A stretch of 64,000 nucleotides of DNA from Zygnema circumcarinatum (GCA_037447605.1 CM074810.1:994627-1058626), one strand, 5' to 3'; shown: positions 25,323 to 37,253, numbered from the stretch's first letter. Notes: generated by a model not told the origin, from the letters alone. Numbers and translations are program-made.

Positions 25323-25956
25323 TGATTGGAGCATGCTATGCCTTATCAGCTGTATCAAGGAGCTTCAAGAGGTTGAACATCGTGTCTCAAATATATTCCC
25401 ATTACATGTTGGTCACACTCTCACAAGTCTTTTTTCTTCCCATCTTTACCTAGAAGAAAAGCTTCATTGTACACATGGGGTTTTTGTCCGTTCACTGCTT
25501 CGCAAAAAACATGTACAAAGATAGGCAAGAGTCCACCGTTCACCATTAATATCTGCTGTTTTAGAAATGAGACAAGGATTTCTAGAAAGCATAAACTGAT
25601 GAGAATGGAAGTACAAACTTTGCACTAAAGCTTCAAATGCCTAACGTGCCATGCGGCCGCTTCAAGTGTTATTTACATGGCGGCAGTGATACGTACATGG
25701 TGGCGGCACTTGCTTGAGTTGACATTTCGCAATATGCCTAAATTATTTGCTGATGAATGGTATAACGAAGCTGTGCACCTACGGCCATAGGGCCTCGCCA
25801 TGAGTCAGTCGTAAACCCTTGGCAAGAGCTCAAGGCCATTGCTATACCATCTACCCTCCTGTGTCTCTCAGACCTAAAGTCAACGTGGAGACGTGTGCAG
25901 CACCCTAATCAACGGTTCTATATGACATCACCCCCAGCCCTATGTACAGCCGAGCT
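25323..25956. other. Convergent intergenic region, no gene seen
   Basis: Lies between two converging genes (BAP31-like + and kelch F-box -); presumably two 3' UTRs and a spacer. Confidence 0.5.
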
Positions 25957-26115
25957 AGACCCTAAGTGCTATACCCAATGGCCGAAACAGACCCTCAGTC
26001 CCATAGTGTGCACTCGAAGCAGACCCTCTGTACCATTGTTCACGGCCGAAGACCCCTTGGTTCCATAGTCTACAGCCGAATCAGATCTTCATCCCGTGGT
26101 CTACAGCCGAAGCAG
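25957..26115. repeat. Degenerate ~32-bp tandem repeat at the 3' end of the kelch F-box gene
   Basis: About five units share a GACCCT…CCATAG…ACAGCCGAA-like core, with starts near 25957, 25990, 26022, 26051 and 26084. The last unit overlaps the stop codon (26103-26101) of the minus-strand gene. Confidence 0.6.
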
Positions 26116-28772
26116 GCAGCCCGAGTCGATATACCGATCTGAAATGTTGTCAGGGCGTTGCAGGATCGACCATGTCACAGCGCCTCCTCTGCTGCTAAGG
26201 TTGGTGACATGACCAACTGCTGCCACCAAGCCATCGCCCACAACATAGACATCGTTGCTGACGGCGACGACCACAAAAGTCTGAGAAATCTCGCTTGGCA
26301 CGGGAGGCCCAGTCAGGCCGTGCCATGTGTCAGCCTTGGCATCATATACTTCCAGCCTGCACACTCCAATTCGCTCAACAAGCATCAAACTGCAGCAGTA
26401 GCAACTCAAAGGCCGCGTATTTCAAAGGCATTCAATGGGTCGTCTCTGCATATCACTACCACTAGCCTGACAAAAGCCATGACAAACGACCAAAGGATGC
26501 CTTATAAGATCTACCACCATTCGACATTTCTTGGGTCTTTTCTGCTATTTGATAGTCAAGGTCGATGCAAATTTGACAATTCTGAGTTTCAAAGTGGAAG
26601 TCGACGGAAACTCACGACCAAGCGAGACAAGGCAAGGACCAATGAGTTTCTGACGAGTGTACGGGACTTCGACCGTAGCTTACCGGTACACACAGGCATT
26701 CTGATGTGCTGCTATGAGGAGGAAACTCCCAATTGTACAGGAAGGGCCCGTCCAACCTTCACTCATGCCCAACGGCATTACATCCCAGTGATCGTTCACC
26801 GGATCGTACACAAAGCCCCTTGGAGAAAAATGGAAAGGCCAGTGCCACCCTGCGAAGAGCAGAAGACACCGTTGATCAATCAGGAAAAAACTATGGAGTT
26901 CACTGCATGTTACATTGGCTGACAGTGATTTCTTATAAATTGGCAGTTAGATTCATTGCCTTGAAAACGACTATGTAGCTCAGCATCTTTCCCCTTACCG
27001 CAGCTCACATGTAATGGCTATAATGCTACAGTCCCAAAACTGTAAAAGAAAACACGTGCAAGTACTGCAGAAAAAAAATTCCAACCTTCTGTTACATACA
27101 GACGTCCATTCAGTACCGCCGAATCATAGCGCGCCATATCCGACGCCAAGGGGGCTACAAAGCGCCATTCTTCGCTGTGTGCTGTCTCCTCACTCACGCA
27201 CATGTCTTGGCCAGCCGTACCCTCTCTTAAATTGCATGGCTGACTCCCATCAGGCAGCAGTGGCCTGCATACCTCTACAGAGCGTAGCTCACAGAGCCGA
27301 TTTCCATTGCCTCCCGCCACGAAAAGCGCACCATTCACAGCCTTTACCGCTGCGTTCCCACGAGCCGTCCTGAGAGGTGCCATCTTTTCCCATATGCCGC
27401 GTCGGGGATTGTACCTGCAACAATGACCTTGACAGACAGTGGTTTTAATCAGTCTCTGCCAGGAATCACCAAGCCTATGTTCTCACCTACACAGGAGTAC
27501 AGCAGGCATTGCTTTTTGAGGCTGCTGTGGCCAATTTCAAATGGCCAACACGACTGGTCAAATTCTCTTTCCAAGAGTGGCAGCATGGTGAGAACAACTG
27601 ACCGGTGCACCTGCCCTATGGGCTTCTCAAAGTCAGTGGTCATTCCCCCCACCACGTACAGACAGCCATCAAGGGTCGCACTTCCAACCCCCAAAAGCCG
27701 GCCAGGAGAGTCAGGAATTGAAGGCACAGCTTGCCATGCGCCACTTCGGATGTCAAGGGCTTGCCACCACTGCTGGGAGCTGCCTCTGCTCACTGTCCGT
27801 ACATACAGCCAAACCTCTGTACAGCCATGTTTTACTCTCTCGTCGTACAGCTCAGAGCCAGAAAAGGCCATTTGCCACTTCTTGCAAACTTGCCTGCACG
27901 AGGAACACGTGTAGAAGGCACTAGTAAGGAACGAGAAAACTGAGAGATGTCATGGTTAGTTAAGAGGAAGGGCAAATTTAGATTCATTACTAGCTGACTA
28001 CAAGCACTTAGTAAAGAGCAGCATTCCACTTCCGAGTGCGATTTGACAGAAGCAATTAAAGACAAGCCAATAGTTTGTGAAGCAACACTTTTTCCCGCAG
28101 TGTCCTGATCTCGCGTTCACGTTGGTCACACCAAACACCATTTCCAAAAAAAGTTGACTTGTGTCCAAACGACTGACGACAATACGGCAATAAGTCAACA
28201 AATCATCTTCGCAAGGCGACAATTTTCAGGCGCTGACACACCTTGAATTCATTCATGGCTGCAATGAGTCATAAAGTTGGGTTTGCAAACGATCTGCTTC
28301 TAAAAGGGGAGAACACTTCATGAACTCATAGAATTACATCCACCTAAACGTTTCGATGGTTCAGTTTCCAATGAACTGAATTCACAGTTCAGAAATATTC
28401 ACCCTTCTCTGGAAACTGTTCCAAACTCTCTCGCCGAATCACAACCCTTCCCCAAGCCAGCGCCACCTGTCCCGGTCAAATGATCAAACTTATCCAATTT
28501 CTTATCCAAAAATCCGGATTTCAACATCAATTTTTTAGTCCTCACCTGCATGAGGGATGCGCCACCCTTGGCACTCTGACAAGGCAGAGAAACGCAATCT
28601 CATCTGGAAGGCCCGGAATTAGGTCCCGCCATTGATCCCACTCCAGCTGCACTTCACACGATTGTGCGTGAGCGGCCATGGAAAGCCCGTCCCGTTGCCG
28701 CCTTTCCTCTCTCCCAACCACGGCACCAAATTCTTCTAAACTTCCCTCCACTGCACGGCTATTGGACGCCAT
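26101..28772 (-). CDS. F-box/kelch-repeat protein (plant KFB type)
   Basis: Exons (minus): 28772-28546, 27893-27603, 27414-27086, 26849-26684 and 26389-26101; 433 residues, phases 2,2,1,2. An in-frame upstream ATG at 28874 would add 34 residues. The F-box reads LIPGLPDEIAFLCLVRVPR, followed by RQVCKKWQMAFSGSELYDER as in plant KFBs. Kelch repeats follow (LYVVGG, YNPRRGIWEKMAPLRTARGN, ALFVAGGNG, ARYDSAVLNGRLYVTEGW, VYDPVNDHWDVMP, VYDAKADTWHGL, VYVVGDGL). Plant KFBs are substrate receptors of SCF ubiquitin ligases; the propeller picks the target. The second donor is the weaker CG|GTCAGT; I chose it because the obvious downstream GTGAGA breaks frame with the next kelch exon. Specific target unknown. 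Confidence 0.9.
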
Positions 28773-29041
28773 GGCGTCAAGCTGCCAAGTGGACGAAGGC
28801 GGGGAGGAGACCGCCCCGAGCTTGGTCACAGGTGGGTACCGCGAGAGAGGCCGAGGAGCTGCAACGTGTAGCATTGCTTCTCCGCCTTTCTAGGAGGGAC
28901 GGCGAGAGAGAAAGTGGCGAGAGGGAGGGAGGGAGAGAGGGAGAGGGAGTGAGGAGTGAGGACATACACCCACGCGGTTTCCAGACTTGCAGGAGCGCAA
29001 CGAGTCTGGGGAAGCTTCGGTCAAAGGCACGCCTTTCAAAA

Positions 29042-29094
29042 CCAATCAAAGCATGCCATGTGAGCATATGTCGAACGTGGCAGAATCTGATTGG
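29042..29094. promoter_or_regulatory. Symmetric CCAAT/G-box element, copy A
   Basis: CCAAT (29042-29046), 8 bp, GCCATGT (29055-29061), 13 bp, ACGTGGC (29075-29081), 8 bp, ATTGG (29090-29094). The dyad centre is 29068. It lies 270 bp upstream of the KFB ATG. The same layout and spacing occur at 40403 and 54952. CCAAT is the NF-Y site and ACGTGGC a G-box core. One half-site has T for C (GCCATGT). Confidence 0.65.
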
Positions 29095-29259
29095 TCCTTT
29101 CCCGTTTTCTAAGCCCTCGTTCAAACTTCCCACTCTCTCTCAAGGCTTCGCGTGTGAACACGACAACGACCCGTCAGCGCAGGTCCCGGCGCCAGGTGGC
29201 AGCCTGCCTGCTTTAGGGCGAGTTTGCGGCCAGGAAAGGGCGGGTCGCCCTCCGCGCGC

Positions 29260-29371
29260 CACGTGGCATGCACATGCAGCTTGCTGTTGATTCGTACAAC
29301 GCTTCCATGTGTCACGTGGCATGGACACGCAGGTCGCTGTTGTGTCGCACAACGTTTCCATGCATCACGTG
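29260..29371. repeat. 53-bp tandem repeat carrying a G-box per unit
   Basis: CACGTG occurs at 29260, 29313 and 29366, exactly 53 bp apart. Units share CACGTGGCATG, a CAACG(C/T)TTCCATG block and other stretches. Two full units and the start of a third. Upstream of the KFB gene. Confidence 0.75.
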
Positions 29372-29399
29372 TCTCGACCGGACTGGAGCAGGACTGCAG

Positions 29400-30204
29400 C
29401 TGTTGAGAGATACGGGCCTGTCAGCAGTTCAGTTCTGTGGAACTATTGAATTACACACAGATCGCACGCTGCACGCGATCGATCGCTTCTTATTTCCTGT
29501 ATTTATCAACAAGGAACGTGGCTCCCATACGTGTGAGTGTGGCGTCACCACGCGTCAGCATCCTGTCGGCCGAATGGACTGGTGTGTGCATGGCCGGACG
29601 CCATTGAAGGGTTGTTGGAGGGTCCTCGACTACCGTAAAGTTCGCAGAGAATGAAGGCCCTAATTGTCTTCCGCTTTCTCTTACGGTTGTGGGTGCAGCC
29701 GATTTCCTGTTGGGGCATTTTCAGGACCACATTATTCCCGAGCTCATAGAGGAGCTAGACATGTATACAAGGCGCATGCAAATGCATTTGCTTTCACTGA
29801 TGATTTTGCGGAGGAGCTACAAATGTGGGGTCTGACACCCCATGCCTACTGCTCCTCCAGCCATTGAGGGACTGCCCTCTGCAATTTCAGTTCCTCTAGC
29901 GTTTCTACGTTTTTTATATTCACTCTGCAAAATAAGGCACACTGAACTGATCTGAGATCGGGACTGCATAGGGCAGTCCTTCAAAAGCTGCAATTACAGC
30001 ACACTATTGTGACACCCCGCAGGGTTATCCTCCACTTATGGACCCCTTCCATGGCTTGAGGAATGAATACAGAAAAAGGAATCACTACAGCTGGGAACAA
30101 GGCAGACATTACCCCCTCATCAATACTGAACACACAAGGAACGATATAGCAATCAGACTAAAATTCTAACTGCCTCCCTAATGACTGCCAAACGAAAGAA
30201 AGTC
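29400..30204. other. Intergenic region with one weak plus-strand exon candidate
   Basis: A frame at about 29687-29839 reads VVGAADFLLGHFQDHIIPEL and continues IEELDMYTRR to a stop after a possible acceptor (GGGTGCAG). There is no recognised domain or partner exon, so it is not called as a gene. The remainder is spacer and the 3' flank of the DUF3537 gene. Confidence 0.3.
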
Positions 30205-33200
30205 TCATGAACTGAAAAGGGAGGTCAAAGTGGGCAGTGAGCCGCTTAGTGAGCGTCCGAGAATGAACCATGTGGTGGTGAGAAGGGCTCCAAGCGTCGT
30301 ATGAACAAAGGAGCGGTCCAAAACAAATCCGTACACCGAAATGCCTGCTGTTGTGTTTGCCAAATAATTTACTGCAACCGCCCTCCACAAAACCTCCAAG
30401 CAGTCATTGTCAAATTCTTTCGTAAAGCGGCTGCACGGTGGCTCTACAACACAGCCTATCACGTACTTCTACCAACTTTATTCTATGGCCTACAATTCTC
30501 ATCATAGTGTTAACAGCAGATTTGGTAAATGTCGATTGGACAATTCAAAGGCAAGTTTGGGAAGATGCGGCCGACCTCTACAGAATATGTCTGCCTGCTT
30601 CACTCACCAAGTGCAGCGCGTTGCATCCACGATTCTTGCCGTTGACAAAAAGACTGTAGAGCAGTGTTTGGGTTCCGGTCAGCCCCACTCCCTACTCGTG
30701 GAGAGCTGCAGGCGAGAGCTGCTTCATAAGTTTGTTGAGCGTGCATAGTGCACGCAACTTTCACTATTCGGCGATGGAGATGGGCAATCTTGGAGGCAGA
30801 TTTCAAGCAAAGACCAGCTCCCATGAGCGCAACCCAATTTGCCACCTGGCAGGACAGAATAGACGGGCTCTTGCATAAGGTCAGCTCATTCTGATCCCAG
30901 GACCATTCAGACACAGAACACAACCGTCTGAAATGAAGTTGGCTACAAAAGAAAGTAGATTTTCCTTTCCCTCCAACTCGTCCACTTCCTCCATCCGCGT
31001 CTTCCCCCCTACCCCTTCCCCCTTACTTTTCTCTCTCCCTTACCCCTTCCGTCGTCCCTTTCCACTTCCACTCCCCCTTTGCCCGCACCTCGTCCCATTT
31101 CTATCTCCTTCCCCGATATAATTGACATATGAAGAAACTTACGAGGACTTCGTAGAATCATCTCATCACTATGGAATAGATACATTAAGGGTCCCGTAAA
31201 TTGTTTTCAGGACGGATCGTTATCTACTTCAGGGCACGCCCAAGCCAATAACCAGAAACTTTCAACCTTCAGCAACTAATACTTTCAATGACGACCATCC
31301 CACTCAGCTTCACCTTCAACCCATTCACCATGAGTGCGGTACAACTTACCGCCACATTGCCAGAGTTAAAGAAGTTCAAAAGGCCATCGCGGTACAGCAC
31401 CATTTGATACATGGATGCAAGCGCGCCAAATACGGTAATTCCTCCTGTCAAAGCAAGAAACAAGCGGAACCTGTGACTGATGATGGAGAGCCCAGCGATG
31501 ATTCGAGAATACTCTCGAAAACAGAAAGCGGGGTCCACACATTTGCGTACGACCTCTCGATAGCTGTTCATTTTCAGCTCCTGGTCATGACCCAGAAAGG
31601 ATGGGAGAGAAGTGTCAGAGCAGGAAGTCGACTAACTCCCACTCGGGCAGGTCTGCTGATAAAGACAGTAGTTTGGTGCAAAAACGAACAGTGTTTGTTG
31701 ACTTGCAAAACAAATTTCATTCCAGTCTCAGTAGTAGACAGTATCGTAAACATACAGAAATTATTGGAGGGACTGGCCAACCTATGAAACCAGGACTATT
31801 GCTTTCCATTGTTTTGTCCATTGTCCTCAAAATGAAAGACAGGAACCTCGTTAGGAGATAGAATACTCTATGGCACAAAGCTACTTAGTCAAAACACCCC
31901 CCTTAAGATTTTCCATAGTCAATAGAGTCCCTTGAGCATTTGTTGAGCTCACCCAACAGCTTTACTTACAGGAACAAAACCAACCAGAGAAACGGACCTG
32001 AAGTGTGCAGACTTTCCAAAATATAACACAAACAAATAGATATGTCGTAGTCTCAAAAATCCATGAAGCTGAGGTGAGAACAACTATGGTGCCCACTTCA
32101 AGAAACCGATATCCGACCGGCAGCTCGAATGGTAGAATCTTAAGAGGGATCTCCCAGAATAGCCAGATTGTCTGTGCCTCATGGAGGACAAAGGCCGGAA
32201 AAAATACCCGCAGGAGCAGAGACCACGCTTGCTGCTCATGGCAAAAGGAAGCAAAGTACAAAACGAATGAGGTGAACGAGGGAGGGGGATACTATAGCTC
32301 TACTCATTTGCAGGCATATGAAGACAATCCAGGTTCAAGATATCACTTTAAATGGATATCAAACCAATTGGATCATCCTTCATTCTTCGAAAAAAAATCC
32401 TGAACCTACTGTCCCAATGCAACTTCAATTTTGAATGCAACAAAAATAATTTACGTGAAGTATTAAGTTCTTGGCTAGGAAAGTATCGGAACATCGAAAA
32501 TCATCATGCAATCATAAGTAATACTAGTTATGACAGCGTGAAGACTTGCACTTCAATCAACTTGCACCTACAATCTTAACAAGCCACAATCCTCCTTTTG
32601 GTTCAGTGCATCAAATACTAATAAAAGGAAAATTTGAGTGTTTGGTCACAATTCTCAAAAAGCGAAGACATTCTTTACCTTGAGACACTTTTCATATTCC
32701 TCTTGAACTTCAAAAGTCTCCTCCGCTGCTACATCTAAAAAAAGTACACCGCGAAGGCCGTGTTGGCGCACATTGGAGTGGATGAAGAGAAAGGCCACTG
32801 CTGCTAAGGAGGACTGAATGGACATAACAAGCAGGCGGAAAGGCAGCTGCAATTCCATCCAGAAAAACCTGCCCCTTGCTCAGAGACTAGAAGCCCAGCT
32901 TTCAGTCAAAACTGTTCAACCACACACAGCTGATGCAAAACGAACTGCAAATGCAAGCAATGATGTTCTAATAGAGAAATTGGCCTTCTAAACAAATCGG
33001 CTCTTCACAATAACGGAAGAAAACGTGCACTTGCCTGCTGCCCTGACTCAGTATTCTTGGGCTCTAAGCAGAGGTATATGAGCAGGGGTGCCAAGCCAAT
33101 TAGCACCAGGCCGGTTCCCCACGACACTACCACACCGAAGCTCCTTGAAGCATCCAAGTATAACAGCTGCATAGTCTTCCGTACACTTTGTTCTCCCTCA

Positions 33201-34367
33201 GCTCTAGGGGATGAGCTGCTGTGACTACGCGGCAGGCTGCATGAACAGAACAAAGGAACCTTTCAAGTCGTGAAGTCCTATCTTGTTTCCTATCCCTCCA
33301 TTCAAACTCATCTATGCAGTCTAAACGCAGACTGCATACAACTTTCGATCCATTCCATAATCTAGGACAATACAACTGACTTCTGAGGTCTCATTACCAG
33401 AGACCACCACAGATATCGAGTTAAGAAGCTCTATGTGTTTATGGATATTCCCTTCTCGTATATATTAGCCACGTTAAGACCCAGTAACCATCGAAACGTT
33501 CTGCTCTATGCGTCCCACACTCAGTTACATTCACAAGGTGATCCCAAAATCCTCCGATCCCTGTGTCATGTAGGCTCTGTGAGATTCATCCACAGATCCT
33601 TTAGTAAATCAATCAGCCTGTCTACAATTCATTGGCTGGGTAGTCAATTCACCGAATGAAAAAAGCATGTTCGTTCTGTTCCAGCGCATTGGGTTTATAA
33701 GTCTAGTACTTTCTTCTGGTGGCAATGAAGGAAATTACCAAAAATAGGATACTCTGAAGGTAATTCAGATTATTTTGTACTTTTACCATCCAACTCTCTC
33801 TAGAAGAAGCCAGGATAAGGCATAATCTAGGTGATTGGCATCATTATTAAAACAAAGTAAATCATTTGATAAGTTGACCGGTGGTGATACACATCAGTAT
33901 CAAACCAAAATAGATTATTCAAGAAGAAACTTCCTCAAATCCTCTGTAAGGCGCTTCTAGAGGGCGCAGCCAGCGATAAAAAAAAAGGGGCCAGGAAGGG
34001 AGAGAAAGAGTAGAAATGAGGCTGACCCTGACGGTGCGTCTCGCAGGCTGCTTCGAGAGCGCAGCATAATAGGCGCCACAGGTGGTGGAAACCCTGTCCT
34101 TGCCCTGAAGCTGAATGACAGGTCATCTTCATCCGGTTCATTGACGTCACGACGAGTCTCAACTCGGAACCTGGACGAGAGACTCTTCTCTGCGGAGTCA
34201 TCCCATACGTAAGATTGCGAGGTCAAGAGAGGCTCGGAAGCTAAGCTCTCTTCTTGCATGGATATGCGACGAGAAAAGAAGTCCTTCGCAGGTTCCTCAT
34301 AGCCGCCAGTTGGCAGCAAGAGAGGCTCCTGCTCTGTGTTTTGCGCATCTTGAATTTCGACATTCAT
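30205..34367 (-). CDS. DUF3537 gustatory-receptor-like membrane protein
   Basis: Seven exons (minus): 34367-34033, 33236-33035, 32846-32679, 32231-31998, 31580-31350, 30845-30608 and 30371-30205; 524 residues, phases 2,0,0,0,0,1. The first exon is a cytosolic acidic/Ser region with a dileucine-like EPLLLP and EPLL. Then come about seven hydrophobic segments. The family pattern is clear: VRQHGLRGVLFLD, VFFPAFVLHEAQTIWLFW, ISHRFRLFLALTGG, CLKSASKIAHLHRR and the terminal NTTAGISVYGFVLDRSFVH. DUF3537 proteins are plant relatives of insect gustatory/odorant receptors (GRLs); their ligand and transport function in plants is not established. The donor at 33035/33034 appears to be GC (CAG|GCAAGT), a rare GC-AG intron needed to keep frame. 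Confidence 0.85.
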
Positions 34368-35880
34368 TGGGAATCACAGGCACGCCCTTCTGCAGGATGA
34401 ATGCTCTATCAATGACCGCAATGCAGTACTTGAACGGCTTAATAACACTCAGACCATTGACAGCAGGAAGGGTCGAAAGGGAACCTCCCTACAGTCCCTC
34501 CTTGTTAGAGATGTCTGGCGGTTGTTGCCAGTCAAAAGAAATTAATGTAGGAACGCTATTTTAAATTCTACAGATTGAACGAAAAGTTCAAAATGCAGCT
34601 TCGTGAGCTGAGATAAAGAAGCGGACAATCTCGCTGCCCGAGGCTGCCATAGCCTGCCTGCCAGGCATGCAGGCCGTCCCCCCCAGGCCTCCCTCTCTCC
34701 CTCTCCTCCCGGGCCTCCCACCTTCAGGGACACTGCGCCCGGTTCGGGCCCTCCCAGACGCGCGGAGGGAACGCTCGCAAACAGAAAAGGCGGCAGTTCA
34801 AATACCGTATCGTATAGTATCGTATTGGGCATATCGTTCGTACCGTATCGTATTGCGATACCCCAGTATAGTGCGAGTGGTCAGCTCACGGTCCGGTCGG
34901 TTCCTCGAAGGCGCACTAAATCGCCATAGTGCCACACTCTCCCTATTGTGCGACGCAATCCTTATAGTGCGACACTCTCCCTCTGGTGCGACGCGATGGG
35001 CGGAAGAGTATGCGAAGGCTGAGGCCTAGAGGAGTCCAACCTTGTGTATGAAGGTCGTGAAGGAAGTAGCTCTCATCATGCTAAGCTTCATTAAAGAAGT
35101 TAGGTGGTGTGTCCTGTTGAACTGAGCCCTATTTCTTTCTCAGTTCCTTCAATTTCATCCTTAGAAGATTTTCCTTTCCTACACATTTTCAGCAATCTTA
35201 ATCATTCAGTGCACAACACACTTATCCCCAAAAGCTTTATTCCAAAGTTGAACAGAAGCACAAGCATCCTATGCTTTCTCTCAAAGCTCCGATTGACAAA
35301 GACACAGACAACAGTAGTCTTATACATGTCCTTCCTAAAACCTCGCCTCCAAAAGCATAACATGGTGAACAACATGAACCATTCGATCGAAAGGTCTAAG
35401 GATTCACTCCACTTGCTAAACACTCAACACGTGTCAATCCGTCCAAACAGTTCCGCACACTACTTCCGTACAAAAGTTTCGCATGACCCTCTTGTATGTC
35501 CTACTGTATGGATCTCAATATGTCCCTCGTGTTGAGGTAGAGGAGTTAGAGGCGTAAAGTGCTTGGCTATTGTAGTTGGGGTGCAAGTTATTTATCAGAG
35601 GATAGTATAGTGCTCATGAGAGGAGGAGAAACTAGCATAAGGGAATATATGTAGATTTTCTTAGGAGCTTGTATTATACTCATGAATATTAATATGAATA
35701 TTATTGTGTTATTTGTCATGTAGAGTCAATGTGTTTGATTGACATGGGAATGAGTGGAGGCGAACATTGTATGGGCGGTGTGTCGGTCCACACGAGGAGA
35801 CCATTGGAGAAGCGTGGAGTGAAGGAGCCGAGACCATGAAGGAGATGAAGTAGTGTTCTTGTAGGTGGCGCGTTGTTTGT
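34368..35880. other. Intergenic region with GTATCG cluster at 34800-34865
   Basis: GTATCGTA-type repeats lie about 430 bp upstream of the DUF3537 ATG. A repeated motif TAGTGCGA(C/G) follows (34870-34995, four loose copies around AGTGCGAC/ACACTC). No coding exon was found. Confidence 0.45.
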
Positions 35881-36240
35881 TTTTGTCCCGTCGCAATGGT
35901 TGGCGACCTTGGAATGCAGTGGTTGCAACGATGGGCCATGGTTTTCAATGTTGCCAACCATTGCCGCCCGCCGGCCCTTGAATTCCAAGATTGCCAACCA
36001 TTGGCAATAGTTGTTTAGGGCTGGCCCGGCCCTTGAATTCCAAGATTGCCAACCATTGGCAATAGTTGTTTAGGGCTGGCGGAAATGGTTGGCAACGTTG
36101 ACAACCATTGCCAATGGTTGCAACCGTAGGCAATGGTTGTTTCGGTCCGATGGCAATGGTTGTGTCGGTCGGGCGGCGATGGCTCCAACCATTTGGCAAT
36201 TGCTGTTTCGGACCGGCTTGCCGAGACAAGCAGTCCGCCA
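35880..36240. repeat. CCATTGGCAA-rich repeat block with a 55-bp duplication
   Basis: The unit beginning CCGGCCCTTGAATTCC at 35971 is repeated at 36026 (55-bp period). Around it are at least ten copies of (C)CAACCATTG or its complement CAATGGTTG. Related blocks occur at 47250-47343 and 52803-52900, which suggests a dispersed repeat family. Confidence 0.7.
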
Positions 36241-36361
36241 AGGCGTCAGCTTGTGACGTCAGCCAAGAACATGTCAAGAACAATGTCCAACATGATTTGG
36301 TCACACCATCGATGTTGATGTTTGACCATTTCCAGAAATGAAAGAAAAGAGTAAAATGTGT

Positions 36362-36479
36362 GGGTGCGACACCGGGACTTCCCGGGAGGTCACCCATCCC
36401 AGTACTATTCCGGCCCACAGGCGCTTAGCTGCGGAGCGCTGATGGGATCCGGCGTAGTAGCCTAGGTATGATCGCACCA
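36362..36479 (-). rRNA. 5S ribosomal RNA gene
   Basis: The minus strand reads GGTGCGATCATACC at the start, then GGATCCCATCAG, CTAAGCG (A box region), GGGATGGGTGACCTCC (C box region), GGGAAGTCC and ends GTCGCACCC, pairing with the 5' end. This follows the plant 5S sequence closely over its full ~118 nt. A TTTT terminator lies 6 nt past the 3' end (36356-36353 on the minus strand). Only one copy is seen, so it is either a dispersed 5S gene or a 5S-derived retroelement head (SINE3- or Cassandra-like); no tRNA- or LTR-like partner is visible. Ends are accurate to a few bases. Confidence 0.9.
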
Positions 36480-36701
36480 CGTGTACACACGTGCAAGTGT
36501 CAAGTTTTCTTTGTTGTTTTCTTTTTTGTTTTCTCCTTTCGAGGGACGACATCGTTTAGTTCCGCTGTGCGCACCTGTGGATGATGTGAAGGCATATCGC
36601 AAGAGAAGCGATATGTGCCCCAAGGAATTGGAGAATAGTTTCTAGTTTCATCCAGGCATACTTTTATTCCTCGTAGAGTCCCCCTTTGCACCAACACTTT
36701 T

Positions 36702-36767
36702 GCCATGCCATGCCATGCCATGATGTCATGCCATGCCATGCCATGATGTCATGCCATGCCATGCCAT
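36702..36767. repeat. CCATG pentamer tandem repeat
   Basis: Runs of GCCATGCCATG interrupted twice by ATGATGTC. It lies upstream of the lesion-inducing-protein gene. Confidence 0.85.
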
Positions 36768-37253
36768 AGTTTGCAGGGCGGTGCTCAGCTTCGTCTCTGT
36801 TTGTCTCTTTGTAGCAGTCACTCAGGCAGGCACGGGGCTGCGGGAGGAGGGAAAGGCCGCGGCATTGAGCTAACGTCCGAACCCTGCGGAGGCCGCTCCG
36901 TGTGGGCTTGCATGCTGCCAAGTGAGACCTGCAGCATACCCTCGTCTCCGCTCGTTCCACCTCGTGCCTTGTTTCTGCCTCATTTCTTTTTTGCTTGCAA
37001 GAGGTAAACAGTGATATTTTTTGGAATGTCGCTGGAATTGCGCTGTTGCTTGAGTTGTGGAGGTTGATTAGCTCTGGCGGTGTGGTGCTACTTTCCCACC
37101 TATAATCGTTCGATGCAGCTAGTGTGCAGCTTGGCTGTGAGTCCTAACGGATGCTTAGGCAGAGGAAAGGGTAATATGCATCTGAGGGTGGAATGATCAG
37201 AGGTTAATGTCTGACTGTCGCAGCAATGGGGGCAACGACTACCTCCCTGCAGG

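Noticed and set aside
27449-27602. Extension of the second KFB exon to the strong GTGAGA donor at 27486
   Set aside because: It ends in phase 1, which would put the next kelch exon out of frame; the CG|GTCAGT donor at 27603 restores YNPRRGIWEK.
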